From Arthrobacter sp. U41 (lineage in GTDB: Bacteria; Actinomycetota; Actinomycetes; Actinomycetales; Micrococcaceae): a stretch of 64,000 nucleotides of DNA. The notes under the pieces were generated by a model, which ran no database searches, had not been told where the DNA came from, and saw only the letters and a program-made list of their open reading frames with translations. Below, piece by piece: positions 1-9,012 of this stretch. Made by a program: the position numbers and the translations under genes. Position 1 is the first letter of the stretch, and each line of letters begins with the position of its first letter. Location: the NCBI RefSeq assembly GCF_001750145.1, contig NZ_CP015732.1, forward strand, positions 3,782,001 through 3,846,000, given 5' to 3'.

Positions 1-2797
1 GCTGGATGCTTGGTTTGCTCAGCCGGGACCTGGCCCGCAGGTCCGCGAGCGAGTCATAGGGCTGTCCCGCCACAATCCTTTTCAGCTCGGTTCCGGAGAG
101 ACCGTAGATGCCGTTCAGGCTCAGCCGGATGCCCAGCCTGCCGCGGTCCGGGCCGGTGGCCACGCGTTCCACCCGGTACTCGGCCTGGCTCCGGTTGATA
201 TCCAGGGGCAGGATCGGGATCCCCAGCCGCCGGGCCTCGGACACGAGGAGACGCTTGGGATACATGCCCGGATCGTGTTCCCACAGCCCGGCGAGGAACG
301 CTTCCGGGTGGTGGGTCTTGAGCCAGGCTGACTGGTAGGTGGGCACGGCAAAGGCGGCGCCGTGCGCTTTGCAGAACCCGAAGCTGCCGAAGGCCTTGAG
401 CGTCCCCCAGACCTTGTCCACCACTGCGGGACTGTACCCCCGGGCGCGGGCCTCCTTCCGGAAGAACTCCTCCACCCGGCCTTCCAGCACCTCGTCGCCG
501 AGGGCGCGGCGGAATTCGTCAGCCCGCGCCAGCCCGCAGCCGGTCATGACGTCGAAAGTTTTCAGGATCTGCTCATGGAACACGGTGACGCCGTGGGTCT
601 CCTGGAGGACCGGTTTGAGGTCAGGGTGCGGATAGACCTCGGGGGCGAAGCCGTGCCGGTGTTCCAGGAAGGGCCGGACCATGTCCGATTTCATCGGGCC
701 CGGGCGGAAGAGGGAGATGTCGATGATGAGGTCGTTGAACTCCCGGGGGGCGAGTTTGCCGATGAGCTCCCGCTGCCCGGGTGATTCGATCTGGAAGCAG
801 CCCAGGGTGTGGGTGCTCCGGATCAGCTCATAGGTGGGTTCGTCGTCGAGCGGCACGGCATTGAGGTCGATCCGGCCGTCCTCGGCGATGTAGTCCGGGC
901 CCGTCCCGTCCGGCCCCGCCGGGTGGGCCCCGGCTGCCACCACCTCGGCTTTGGAGGGATGCAGGCGGATCACCTCGCGGACGGCGAAGGCCATGGCGCT
1001 TTGCATCCGGACGCCAAGGACATCGAGTTTGAGCATGCCCATCGGGTCCATGTCGTGCTTGTCGAACTGGCTCATCGGCAGGCCCAGTCCGCTGGGCTGC
1101 ACGGGGGTCCGGTCCAGCAGGGTGGCGTCCCCCAGGATGACCCCGCAGGGGTGCATGGAGATGTGGCGCGGCAGCCGGTCCAGCCGTTCGGTGAGGTCCA
1201 CCAGGAGGTCCAGCTGCTGGTTCCCGCTGATGTCCCGCTGCCCCACCCGGCCGGCGAATTCCTTCAGCTCAGGCTTCTCCACGAGGGCTTCGCGGAAGTT
1301 CCGGGCCGAGAACCGCCACAGCTGCTTGGCGATGTCCCCGATCTCGCCTTCCTCCATGCCCAGCGCCAGGCCGGCGTCCCGCACGGCACCGCGAGCGCGG
1401 TAGCCGTTTTGCATGCTCATGAGCGTGACGCGCCCGGAGCCGAAGCGCTCAAAGATCTTCCGGTACACGTTGTGCCGTTCGGCGCTTTCGACGTCGATGT
1501 CGATGTCCGGGAGGGTGGCGCGGTCCCGGGAGAGGAAGCGCTCGAAGATGAGGTCGTGCTGGAGCGGGTTCACCTGGCTGACATCGATCAGGTAGTTGAC
1601 CAGGCTGGAGGCGCCCGAGCCGCGCGCCGCTGCCCTTACCCCCATGTCCAGGATCATCCGGGAGACCTCGGCCACGGTCAGGAAGTACGCGGCGAAGCCC
1701 AGGCTGTCGATGATCCTCAGCTCGTGCTCCAGCCGCGAGCGGAGCTCCTTGGCGGGCTTGCCGGTGATCCCAGGGAACCGCCTGCTGATGCCCGCTTCGC
1801 AGCGCAGGGTGAGTTCAACGAGGGGGTCCCCGGCGATGCCGATCACCGAGGCTTCCGGCACTACGGGCTGTTTCCATCCCATGTCCGTCACCGGGTCCAT
1901 CCGGCAACGGTCCGCGAGCGCCGCGGTCTGCGCCATCAGGTTCTTGAGGTCCGCGGCGCCGTACCCGGCGGAGTGCATGATCTCCTTTCCCAGCTGGAGC
2001 ATCTGCGCCGCGGATTTGAGCCAGCCCTGCCCGTTGGGCTGGAGCAGCGGGGCGGCGGAGAGTTCGGGAAGCGATTTCAGCGCGCGGGCTGAATCCAGCA
2101 CGTCCGCGGTGGCCGCTCCGTCCTCGGCGACATACCGCACGGCATTGCTGAGCACGGCGGGAACCCCGTGTTCGGCGGCGAGCTTGAGCATCCGCACCGC
2201 GTGGGCGGTGCTGAGCGGTTCGCCCGGCGGGCTGAGCTGGCTGACCACCTCGGCGGCAATCGTTCCAGGCGGCATGGCATCGAGCCAGCGTTTGAACAGG
2301 GTGCGGGGGCGCAGGTAGCGCCTGCCGCCCATGGCACGTCCGACGTCGGAGTCCGGGCCGATCAGCACGGTCAGCACCGGCTTGAGGGTTTCCGGGTGCA
2401 GGGTGCGGGAGGCCAGCTCGGCCCGGGTCACGGCCGCGGGCACCGCTCCCCCGGCCTTGCCCGTGGTGCGGGCATGCGCGTCGGAGATCAGCCGGCACAG
2501 GGCCCGGTAGCCGGCGCCCCGGTTGTTCCCATGGGCCAGCACGAGGACGCGCCCCCCGACTTGGGTGCGGAGGTCGCCGTCGTCGTCAAAGACCGCAAGG
2601 TCCACCCCGACGATCGGGTCCAGCCCCGCAGCCATGCAGGCCAACAGGTGTTTGACCGTCCCGTAGAGGCCGTCGCGGTCCGTGCAGGCGAGCGCGGTCG
2701 CCCCGTCCGCGGCCGCGGCGGCCGCCAGTTCATCCGGCCAGGAGACCCCGTAGTGGGCACTGAAGGCGGTGGAGACATGCAGATGGGTAAAGCTCAT
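1..2797 (-). CDS. dnaE2: Error-prone DNA polymerase III alpha subunit, DnaE2 type (3' end outside window)
   Basis: C-family DNA polymerase, expected to act in lesion bypass and induced mutagenesis. The frame is open from the ATG at 2797 to the window edge (about 932 codons), so the C-terminus is missing. The N-terminus (MSFTHLHVSTAFSAHYG) is a PHP domain with His5 and His7. The polymerase core shows GSGASSLVNYLIDVSQVNPL and the catalytic Asp cluster PDIDIDVE near residue 430. The last visible stretch (GIYGLSGTELKRIV) looks like the start of the helix-hairpin-helix region. The start overlaps the DUF6504 stop by 4 bp (ATGA), so the two are translationally coupled. No imuA/imuB genes, the usual mutasome partners, lie upstream. 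DnaE2 rather than DnaE1 is judged from the DUF6504 neighbour and the SOS box. Confidence 0.93.
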   Translation of the reverse strand, partial: MSFTHLHVSTAFSAHYGVSWPDELAAAAAADGATALACTDRDGLYGTVKHLLACMAAGLDPIVGVDLAVFDDDGDLRTQVGGRVLVLAHGNNRGAGYRALCRLISDAHARTTGKAGGAVPAAVTRAELASRTLHPETLKPVLTVLIGPDSDVGRAMGGRRYLRPRTLFKRWLDAMPPGTIAAEVVSQLSPPGEPLSTAHAVRMLKLAAEHGVPAVLSNAVRYVAEDGAATADVLDSARALKSLPELSAAPLLQPNGQGWLKSAAQMLQLGKEIMHSAGYGAADLKNLMAQTAALADRCRMDPVTDMGWKQPVVPEASVIGIAGDPLVELTLRCEAGISRRFPGITGKPAKELRSRLEHELRIIDSLGFAAYFLTVAEVSRMILDMGVRAAARGSGASSLVNYLIDVSQVNPLQHDLIFERFLSRDRATLPDIDIDVESAERHNVYRKIFERFGSGRVTLMSMQNGYRARGAVRDAGLALGMEEGEIGDIAKQLWRFSARNFREALVEKPELKEFAGRVGQRDISGNQQLDLLVDLTERLDRLPRHISMHPCGVILGDATLLDRTPVQPSGLGLPMSQFDKHDMDPMGMLKLDVLGVRMQSAMAFAVREVIRLHPSKAEVVAAGAHPAGPDGTGPDYIAEDGRIDLNAVPLDDEPTYELIRSTHTLGCFQIESPGQRELIGKLAPREFNDLIIDISLFRPGPMKSDMVRPFLEHRHGFAPEVYPHPDLKPVLQETHGVTVFHEQILKTFDVMTGCGLARADEFRRALGDEVLEGRVEEFFRKEARARGYSPAVVDKVWGTLKAFGSFGFCKAHGAAFAVPTYQSAWLKTHHPEAFLAGLWEHDPGMYPKRLLVSEARRLGIPILPLDINRSQAEYRVERVATGPDRGRLGIRLSLNGIYGLSGTELKRIVAGQPYDSLADLRARSRLSKPSIQ

Positions 2798-3129
2798 GCT
2801 GATTCGGGCTCTTGGACTGGAAGCCTGCCGTCGTGGATCCGCAGCAGGCGCCAGCGTCCGCTGCCCACATGCCGGGTGAGGTCAAGGGTGATGGAGCTTT
2901 CGGTGCCGGGGGAATCCTCCGGGCGCACCTGCACCCGCCAGATCTCATGGTCCACCAGGCCCGGGCCGCTGCCCAGCGGCGCCCGCTGTTCTTCCGCCCA
3001 CCATTGGCGGCGCTCATACCAGCGGACCGGGTCCGCGCAGACGGTGTAGTGCCGGCCGGCCCAGTCGAGTTTCAAGGGCTGGCCTGAAGGCGTGCAGGCG
3101 ACGTCCACCGACTCGCTGAACATGCCCAT
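2794..3129 (-). CDS. DUF6504 family protein
   Basis: A 111-aa protein of unknown function with many aromatic and charged residues (WAGRHYTVCADPVRWYERRQWW) and no signal peptide or membrane segment. I recall DUF6504 proteins near DnaE2 and Y-family polymerases in actinobacteria, which suggests an accessory role in translesion synthesis; this is inference from context. It is the first gene of the dnaE2 transcript, overlaps dnaE2 by 4 bp, and has an SOS-box-like palindrome about 60 bp upstream. Confidence 0.8.
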   Translation of the reverse strand: MGMFSESVDVACTPSGQPLKLDWAGRHYTVCADPVRWYERRQWWAEEQRAPLGSGPGLVDHEIWRVQVRPEDSPGTESSITLDLTRHVGSGRWRLLRIHDGRLPVQEPESA

Positions 3130-3184
3130 CGTGCCTCCCGGTCCACACCATCTGTAAAACCGTCCGTAAACCGGCCAGTAACTA

Positions 3185-3202
3185 TTCGAACATATCTTCG
3201 AA
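3185..3202. promoter_or_regulatory. LexA/SOS-box-like palindrome
   Basis: The element has two TTCGAA arms around CATATC. Its core at 3187-3200, CGAACATATCTTCG, differs by one base from the Gram-positive SOS consensus CGAAC-N4-GTTCG. It lies about 60 bp upstream of the DUF6504-dnaE2 start, where an SOS operator is expected for damage-inducible polymerases. Confidence 0.7.
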
Positions 3203-3282
3203 CAACTCCAGTCTACGACGGTGCCGGGGCAAAACCTAGATCAGGGGTGGACGGACGCAGGCACAGGTAGCAGGATTGAGCC

Positions 3283-3669
3283 ATGAGCTCCCATAACGCA
3301 CTCCTGAAGCACGTAAGCATCGCCGCCGAGGACACGTCCTTGGTGGCGAAGTTCGATATAGACGGAAACATCCCAGGGCAGGGCGCCTACGTGGTGGGGC
3401 TGGTGGCAGCAACCCCGGACCATTCCCACCAGCGACGAATGGGGATCGAGTTCATGAACGGGGAGGCCGTGTCCTTCTACTGCTTCAGCCATGACGGCAC
3501 GGAGGAGAACTTTGACCTCAAGGGTGTGGAGCATTCCGGCAACACCATTACCGGGTACTTTCCGATCAGCACGATCATGGGCCTGGCCAAGGGCCACCTG
3601 ATGACGGCCTTCAGCGACTGTGACGGCCGCGGGTACCAGGCGAACGTCCCGGTGGAGGAAGCCCTCTAG
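3283..3669 (+). CDS. Conserved hypothetical protein, 128 aa
   Basis: Function not recognised. A soluble-looking protein of mixed alpha/beta composition with no signal peptide or membrane helix (MSSHNALLKHVSIAAEDTSL). Codon use resembles that of its neighbours. It is a single gene between the divergent SOS operon and the convergent chorismate mutase gene, with 11 bp between its stop and the chorismate mutase stop. Confidence 0.7.
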   Translation: MSSHNALLKHVSIAAEDTSLVAKFDIDGNIPGQGAYVVGLVAATPDHSHQRRMGIEFMNGEAVSFYCFSHDGTEENFDLKGVEHSGNTITGYFPISTIMGLAKGHLMTAFSDCDGRGYQANVPVEEAL

Positions 3670-3680
3670 GCCATAAACCC

Positions 3681-4007
3681 CTAGGAGCTGGCTTTGTAGA
3701 CTTCCAGCTCGAGCGTGATGAACGCGTCGATCATTGCCCGGTAGGTCTTCTCAACGAGTTCGACGTCGATGTCCTTCTGTTCCGCCGTGGCGCAGACGTG
3801 TTCGATAACCCGCTCCACGCGTCCGGGGGCACGCACCTCCGCGCTGTCGGCCTTCAGGGTTCCGGCGATCCGGATCAGGCGCTCGCGGCGGCCAATCAGC
3901 GACACGATCTGCTCGTCCACCTCGTCAACAGCCACCCGCACGGCGGCGAGCTGTTCCCGGTCGGCCTTGGCAGCTTTTTCGTCTTCGTGATTTGTGGACA
4001 TGTCCAT
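3681..4007 (-). CDS. Chorismate mutase, AroQ type
   Basis: Small all-helical chorismate mutase, converting chorismate to prephenate for Phe/Tyr synthesis. The first helix carries the family pattern VDEVDEQIVSLIGRRERLIR, followed by a loop (DSAEVRAPGRVERV) and helices ending ELVEKTYRAMIDAFITLE. About 108 aa, the normal size for a stand-alone AroQ domain. The ATG at 4007 (MDMSTNHEDE) is chosen; ATG 4001 is equally possible. The longer frame from 4049 would overlap the divergent VOC gene starting at 4022. Confidence 0.85.
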   Translation of the reverse strand: MDMSTNHEDEKAAKADREQLAAVRVAVDEVDEQIVSLIGRRERLIRIAGTLKADSAEVRAPGRVERVIEHVCATAEQKDIDVELVEKTYRAMIDAFITLELEVYKASS

Positions 4008-4021
4008 GACAGTATCGAAAG

Positions 4022-4444
4022 ATGCAGCCACGAGTCGATTTAATTTCACTGGGTGTCCGCAGCGTTGATGCCTCCCGCAGTTTCTATGTGGATGGCCTGG
4101 GCTGGCCCGTCCACCGGGAAGTCCGGGGAGAGGTCCTCTTCATCCAGGCCAATCACGGCCTCATCCTTACGCTCTGGGACGCCGGGCAGATGCAGGCCGA
4201 AGCCGGCACCGATCCTCCCACCGGCAGTCCGAGCATCACGCTGAGCCACAACCTGGGCAGCGCAGCGGAAGTCGACTCGGTGATGGCGGAGGCGGCGGCG
4301 GCCGGAGCGGCCATCATTGCAGCGCCGAAGACCCAGTCCTGGGGCGGCTACACCGGATACTTCGCCGATCCCGACGGCTACCGCTGGGAAGTTGCCTTCA
4401 ATCCCAGCTGGGCGGTCGACGGCGCCGGGAAAGTGACACTCTGA
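4022..4444 (+). CDS. VOC (glyoxalase/bleomycin-resistance fold) family protein
   Basis: A 140-aa protein with the two beta-alpha-beta-beta-beta halves of a vicinal-oxygen-chelate fold. The first begins LISLGVRSVDASRSFYVDGLGW; the second ends with the characteristic GYTGYFADPDGYRWEVAFNP. The C-terminal Glu metal ligand (YRWEVA) is present, but the usual first-strand His is not. The substrate cannot be deduced. The start is 15 bp from the divergent chorismate mutase start. Confidence 0.85.
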   Translation: MQPRVDLISLGVRSVDASRSFYVDGLGWPVHREVRGEVLFIQANHGLILTLWDAGQMQAEAGTDPPTGSPSITLSHNLGSAAEVDSVMAEAAAAGAAIIAAPKTQSWGGYTGYFADPDGYRWEVAFNPSWAVDGAGKVTL

Positions 4445-4508
4445 CAGCTCACCACGGGGCAGCCGACGGCCCTGCCCGCCTCCCGGGCCGGGGGTCCGGA
4501 GGGCTACG

Positions 4509-4591
4509 GCCATAAGGCCCTATTGAGGTGTCCGCCGGGGCGGCTACCGTGACTGGGGTACACGGCGGCACGCATATTCGAGCCGGTGTGC
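4509..4591 (+). repeat. Copy A of an 83-bp imperfect direct repeat, promoter-like leader
   Basis: Aligns without gaps to 6483-6565 at roughly three quarters identity. It contains a TTGAGG (-35-like, 4523-4528), a 16-bp spacer and TACCGT (-10-like, 4545-4550). Downstream is a strongly conserved block, GTACACGGCGGCACGC then TCGAGCCGGTGTGC, whose ends can pair as a bulged hairpin. It sits directly upstream of the CoA-disulfide reductase gene (ATG 4658) and probably contains its promoter and leader. Confidence 0.65.
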
Positions 4592-4657
4592 TTTGCTCCG
4601 CGAACCAAGGGTTGTGTATTTTCCATGGCCCGCACTCCCAGGGAGGCAGGGAGAAAG

Positions 4658-6391
4658 ATGAAGACAGTCATCGTTGGAGGAGTCGCGGCGGGCGCGTCGA
4701 CCGGCGCCCGTCTGAGGCGCCTCGACGAGTCGGCCGAGATCGTCATTCTCGAGCGGGACCACTACGTCTCGTTCGCCAACTGCGGCCTGCCCTACCACAT
4801 CGGCGGAATGATCCCCGAGCGTGAGAGCCTCCTGCTCCAGACACCCGAAAGCCTGGCTAAGAGCCTGGCGCTCGACGTGCGGACCGGACAAGAGGTCATG
4901 CGCATCGACCTGGCCGCCAAGGAGGTCGAGGTTCACGATAAGGAACAGGGGCGGACGTACCGGGAGTCCTACGACAAGCTTGTGCTGTGCACGGGGGCCG
5001 AGCCGGTCCGGCCCCCGATCCCCGGTGCGGACGACGCCCGGGTCGACGTGTTGCGCAACATCCCGGACATGGACCGGATCATTGCCCATCTGGACCGCGG
5101 GGCCTCCAGCGCCGTGGTCGTCGGCGGCAGCTACATCGGGCTGGAACTCACGGAGGCGTTCCGGGCACGGGGGCTGCAGACGACAGTCGTCGAGCGGACT
5201 GAACGGCTGATGCCGTGGCTGGACCCCGAGATGACCCAGATCCTGGACTACCACGTCAGCACCCAGGACGTGGACCTTAGACTCGGCATCTCCGCCACCG
5301 CGGTCCGCCGCACGGAGAACGACCGGCTGGTCCTCGACCTTTCCGACGGCACGGGCATCGAGACCGACGTCGTGGTCATGGCCTCCGGTGCACGTCCGAA
5401 CGTGGCCCTCGCCCGGGACGCCGGCCTGACGATCGGAGCCCGCGGGGGCATCGTGGTTGACCCGCAGATGCGCACATCGGCACCCGACGTCCTCGCCGCC
5501 GGTGACGCCGTGGAGACCGCTCACTTCCTCACGGGCCAGCCGGTGCTCTCGATGCTGGCGGGCCCGGCGAACCGGCAGGGCCGGATCGCCGCCGACACGA
5601 TCGCCGGCCGGAGCAGCGCGTACCGCGGTTCGCAGGGGACGGCCGTGGTCAAGGTGTTCGAGATGACCGCAGGCGGCACCGGGATGACCGAGACCGAGCT
5701 GCGTGCCGCGGGGATGGAGTACCGCAAGGTTTACACCCACCAGAACGGCCACGCGGCCTACTACCCCGGCACCTCGCCGCTGTTCCTGAAGGTGCTGTTC
5801 GCCCCGGGGGACGGGAAGCTGCTGGGTGGACAGGTGCTCGGCTGGGACGGCGTCGACAAACGCATCGACGTTCTTGCCGTTGCGCTGCGCGCCGGGATGT
5901 CGATTTACGACCTGGAGCATCTGGAGCTCGCCTACGCCCCGCCGTACGGTGCGGCGAAAGACCCCGTGAACATGGCGGGCTTCATCGGCGCCAACCTGCT
6001 GCGCGGCGACGTCGCCCTCTGGTATCCCGAGGAGTTCCCCGAATGCGCCGACCGGGTGACCCTTCTGGACACCCGTACCGAGGAGGAGTTCGCCGCCTGG
6101 CACCTCCCCGGGGCGATCCTGGTTCCCTACACGGAGCTGCGCCAGCGTCTCGACGAGGTGCCCCGCGACAAGCCCGTATACACCTACTGCCGCTCGGGCT
6201 TCCGCAGCTACATCGCCTACTGCGTGCTGAAGCAGAACGGGTTCGACGACGTGGCCCTGCTCTCCGGCGGGACGATGACCTACCACGGCTACCACCGGAC
6301 GCCACTGACCGTGGGCCACGGCGGGATGCCGATGGTGGCCCACGCTGAGGATGATCTTGCCCGGCTGCCCGGGGCCCTCGAGAACATTTGA
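4658..6391 (+). CDS. CoA-disulfide reductase / rhodanese fusion (FAD-dependent oxidoreductase)
   Basis: A 577-aa flavoprotein of the CoADR-RHD class, expected to reduce CoA disulfide, persulfide or polysulfide with NAD(P)H. The N-terminal FAD motif is GGVAAGASTGARLRR. The redox Cys42 lies in SFANCGLPYH. A second Rossmann motif (VVGGSYIGLELTEAF) binds NAD(P)H and ASGARPN is the FAD-adjacent segment. A dimerisation domain follows, then a C-terminal rhodanese domain (from about residue 470) with active Cys in YCRSGFRS. ATG 4658 is chosen because it follows a GGGAGG-type ribosome site and starts exactly at the FAD fold. The gene is monocistronic and flanked by the two 83-bp repeats. Confidence 0.9.
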   Translation: MKTVIVGGVAAGASTGARLRRLDESAEIVILERDHYVSFANCGLPYHIGGMIPERESLLLQTPESLAKSLALDVRTGQEVMRIDLAAKEVEVHDKEQGRTYRESYDKLVLCTGAEPVRPPIPGADDARVDVLRNIPDMDRIIAHLDRGASSAVVVGGSYIGLELTEAFRARGLQTTVVERTERLMPWLDPEMTQILDYHVSTQDVDLRLGISATAVRRTENDRLVLDLSDGTGIETDVVVMASGARPNVALARDAGLTIGARGGIVVDPQMRTSAPDVLAAGDAVETAHFLTGQPVLSMLAGPANRQGRIAADTIAGRSSAYRGSQGTAVVKVFEMTAGGTGMTETELRAAGMEYRKVYTHQNGHAAYYPGTSPLFLKVLFAPGDGKLLGGQVLGWDGVDKRIDVLAVALRAGMSIYDLEHLELAYAPPYGAAKDPVNMAGFIGANLLRGDVALWYPEEFPECADRVTLLDTRTEEEFAAWHLPGAILVPYTELRQRLDEVPRDKPVYTYCRSGFRSYIAYCVLKQNGFDDVALLSGGTMTYHGYHRTPLTVGHGGMPMVAHAEDDLARLPGALENI

Positions 6392-6482
6392 GCACCTGAT
6401 CCGGCCCGGGGGTACCGGGAGTCCCTGCAGGTGGGTCCGTCCTTCGATGATCCCCGAATCCCGGCACCCTGCGTGACCCAGG

Positions 6483-6565
6483 GCACAACGACCCTGTTGA
6501 GGTGTCGGTACGCGCCGCTAACGTGAATCGGGTACACGGCGGCACGCTTACTCGAGCCGGTGTGC
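6483..6565 (+). repeat. Copy B of the 83-bp repeat, orphan promoter-like copy
   Basis: Second copy of the leader found at 4509-4591, exactly 1974 bp downstream and in the same orientation. TTGAGG at 6497-6502, 16-bp spacer, TAACGT at 6519-6524, then the conserved GTACACGGCGGCACGC block. No gene follows on the plus strand: downstream is a hairpin (GGTGCCG ... CGGCACC, within 6583-6613) and the 3' end of the convergent SRAP gene. Either a small RNA or peptide is made, or the gene it once served has been lost. Confidence 0.6.
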
Positions 6566-6625
6566 AATAACGAAGGAAGCAGCGGTGGTGCCGGCGTCTG
6601 TCGGCGGCACCACGCAGCAATCCGG

Positions 6626-7372
6626 CTAGAACAGGCTCCCGACCGGCTGGATGAGTTCCGGGGAGTCGTTTTTCACGTTCCCAACGGCGGTGCCGACGGC
6701 GTCGATCGTCCACCCCTCCGCAACGTCGTGCGCCCCGGCCCGGACCAGGTCCACCAGCCCGGCTGCATCGTCGGCCTGCGGATCCAGCCACGCCTGCATC
6801 GTCCCGCGGTCCATCGGCAGCGGAACCCGGTCGTGCAGGGCCGTGAGTTCGGCCAGCATTCCCCCGGCGTAGCCTTCCGGCGGCGAGTCGGTGGTCATGA
6901 TCGACGTCGAGAGCAGCCAGCGCCCGGGATCATTCTCGGCCTTGGACGGGTCCTTCCACCATTCGTAGAGTCCGGCGAAGACAATCGGATGCCCGTCCCG
7001 CGGGTGGACGTAGTAGGGCTGCTTGGCCCGGCCCTCGCCCTTCCATTCGTAGTAGCCGTCGGCGGGAACGGCACAGCGCCGGGAACGGGTGGCCTTCCGG
7101 AACGCCGGTTTCTCCAGCACGCTTTCACTGCGGGCGTTGATCATCTTCGAGCCGATCCCGGGGTCCTTGGCCCAGGACGGCACCAGACCCCACCGGGCAA
7201 TGTGGAGCTGGCGGACCGGTTTCCCGTCCACCAGCCGTTCCAGCAGGACCGGCACATCGGCCGTCGGGGCCACGTTCCAGGACGGCGGAACCGCAATCTC
7301 GTCCTCAAGTTCGGCGTCAAACTCGGCCAGGAGATCTCCAACGGCCCGGGCCATCACATAGCGTCCACACAT
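6626..7372 (-). CDS. SOS response-associated peptidase (SRAP, HMCES/YedK family)
   Basis: A 248-aa SRAP protein that protects abasic sites in single-stranded DNA by forming a thiazolidine DNA-protein crosslink through Cys2. The start at 7372 gives MCGRYVM, exposing Cys2 after Met removal, as the family requires. Other family segments present are PPSWNVAPT, NARSES, AVPADGYYEW, FAGLYEWW and the HDRVPLPM histidine motif. A longer frame reaches 7474 but would bury Cys2. It is divergent from the mycoredoxin gene. A decayed relative of its 5' end lies at 58028-58145. Confidence 0.93.
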   Translation of the reverse strand: MCGRYVMARAVGDLLAEFDAELEDEIAVPPSWNVAPTADVPVLLERLVDGKPVRQLHIARWGLVPSWAKDPGIGSKMINARSESVLEKPAFRKATRSRRCAVPADGYYEWKGEGRAKQPYYVHPRDGHPIVFAGLYEWWKDPSKAENDPGRWLLSTSIMTTDSPPEGYAGGMLAELTALHDRVPLPMDRGTMQAWLDPQADDAAGLVDLVRAGAHDVAEGWTIDAVGTAVGNVKNDSPELIQPVGSLF

Positions 7373-7507
7373 GGCACCAGCATGCCACCGCCTCTGCCGT
7401 GCGGGAATAGGGGCCTGCGGGTTACGGTTGTGGGCAATGACGTACGACTTATTGTCGGCAACCGGCGCTGCCACCCAGCGCCGTCAATCAGCTTGAAGGA
7501 GAACTTC

Positions 7508-7765
7508 GTGGACTTCACCCCCGAATCCGGCACCATCACCATGTTTTCGACCACCTGGTGCGGCTACTGCAACCGTCTGAAGAAGCAGCTGGACGCCCAG
7601 GGCATCGGGTACACCGAGATCAACATCGAAGAAGTTGACGGCACCGCAGATCTCGTGGAGAAGCTCAACGGAGGCAACCGGACCGTACCCACCGTGCTGT
7701 TCCCGGACGGCACCGCAGCCACCAACCCCTCCGCCGCTGAGGTCAAGAGCCGCCTCGCGGCCTAG
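7508..7765 (+). CDS. mrx1: Mycoredoxin (glutaredoxin-like)
   Basis: An 85-aa thioredoxin-fold oxidoreductase that reduces mycothiol mixed disulfides in actinobacteria. The active site is CGYC (Cys18, Cys21), within TTWCGYCNRLKKQ; the cis-Pro loop TVPTVLF is present. The start is GTG 7508 behind GAAGGAG. It lies beside two other mycothiol/formaldehyde genes, although 160 bp separate it from mscR, so co-transcription is uncertain. Confidence 0.88.
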   Translation: MDFTPESGTITMFSTTWCGYCNRLKKQLDAQGIGYTEINIEEVDGTADLVEKLNGGNRTVPTVLFPDGTAATNPSAAEVKSRLAA

Positions 7766-7794
7766 GCGATCCGCCTTACGCACGACGACGACGA

Positions 7795-7813
7795 CGCGGC
7801 CACCCGAGGGCCG
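7795..7813 (+). terminator. Weak hairpin after mycoredoxin gene
   Basis: GCGGCC, a loop, then GGCCGC form a 6-bp GC stem 30 bp after the mycoredoxin stop. There is no U-tract, so this is only a possible terminator. Confidence 0.3.
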
Positions 7814-7926
7814 CGCCGCACCGCGTTGTGCGAGAGAATTTTACCGGGCCGAAATCCTGAGTGACAGAAGTCTGGCGATAAGAGTTTTGCGGCCTGAACC
7901 GCGACACGAGCAGAGGAGCTATTTCC

Positions 7927-9012
7927 ATGGTCCATAAAGTCAAAGGCGCAGTTGTCCGCTCCAAGGGAGCGCCCGTCACCCTGGAGACCATCCTGGTCCC
8001 GGATCCCGGACCCGGCGAGGCCCTGGTGGACATCCTGACCTGCGGTGTCTGCCACACCGACCTGCACTACAAGCAGGGCGCCATCAACGACGACTTTCCG
8101 TTCCTGCTCGGACACGAGGCCACCGGCGTCGTGAGCGCCGTTGGTCCGGACGTTACGCAGGTGGCCCCCGGCGACCGCGTGGTGCTGAACTGGCGCGCCG
8201 TCTGCGGCGAATGCCGCGCGTGCCGCCGCGGCCAGGGGCAGTACTGCTTCAACACCCACAACGCCACCCAGAAGATGACGCTCGAGGACGGTACCGAGCT
8301 CTCGGCTGCCCTGGGCATCGGAGCCTTCGCGGAGAAGACCCTCGTCGCCGCGGGCCAGTGCACCAAGGTTGACCCCGACGCCGATCCCGCCGCCATCGGC
8401 CTGCTCGGCTGCGGCGTGATGGCAGGCATCGGCGCGGCCATCAACACCGGCAACGTCAAGCGCGGCGATTCCGTCGCCGTCATCGGCTGCGGCGGCGTCG
8501 GCGTGGCTGCCATAGCCGGCGCCGCGCTCGCCGGCGCCACCACCGTCATCGCCGTCGACATTGACCCGAAGAAGCTCGAACGCGCCAAGGACCTCGGCGC
8601 CACCCACACCGTGGACTCCTCCGCCGTCGATCCGGTCGAGGCAATCCGGGAGCTGACCGGCGGTTTCGGCGCAGACGTCGTGATCGACGCCGTCGGGCGC
8701 CCGGAGACGTACAAGCAGGCGTTCTACGCCCGAGACCTCGCCGGCACCGTGGTGCTGGTCGGTGTTCCCAGCCCCGAGATGACTCTGGAACTGCCGCTGC
8801 TGGACGTGTTCGGCCGCGGCGGCTCGCTCAAGTCCTCGTGGTACGGCGACTGCCTCCCCTCGCGGGACTTCCCCATGCTGATCGACCTCTACCGGCAGGG
8901 CAGGCTGGACCTGGACGCCTTCGTCTCTGAGCGGATCACGATCGACCAGATCGAGGAAGCCTTCGAGAAGATGCACTCCGGCGCGGTGCTGCGCTCCGTG
9001 GTGGAACTGTGA
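7927..9012 (+). CDS. mscR: S-(hydroxymethyl)mycothiol dehydrogenase
   Basis: A 361-aa zinc-dependent class III-type alcohol dehydrogenase that oxidises the formaldehyde-mycothiol adduct with NAD; the same family reduces S-nitrosomycothiol. Catalytic zinc region [13 protein letters not shown] and GHEATG. The structural-zinc cysteines are in [18 protein letters not shown]-binding [17 protein letters not shown] is followed by an acidic strand end (VDID). The length is normal for the family. It starts with ATG behind GAGGAG, and its stop overlaps the next start (GTGA). Confidence 0.92.
   Translation: MVHKVKGAVVRSKGAPVTLETILVPDPGPGEALVDILTCGVCHTDLHYKQGAINDDFPFLLGHEATGVVSAVGPDVTQVAPGDRVVLNWRAVCGECRACRRGQGQYCFNTHNATQKMTLEDGTELSAALGIGAFAEKTLVAAGQCTKVDPDADPAAIGLLGCGVMAGIGAAINTGNVKRGDSVAVIGCGGVGVAAIAGAALAGATTVIAVDIDPKKLERAKDLGATHTVDSSAVDPVEAIRELTGGFGADVVIDAVGRPETYKQAFYARDLAGTVVLVGVPSPEMTLELPLLDVFGRGGSLKSSWYGDCLPSRDFPMLIDLYRQGRLDLDAFVSERITIDQIEEAFEKMHSGAVLRSVVEL

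Noticed and set aside
4544..6343. 599-codon open frame antisense to the CoA-disulfide reductase
   Set aside because: Low-complexity Gly/Arg/Val/His sequence; the plus-strand protein is unambiguous.
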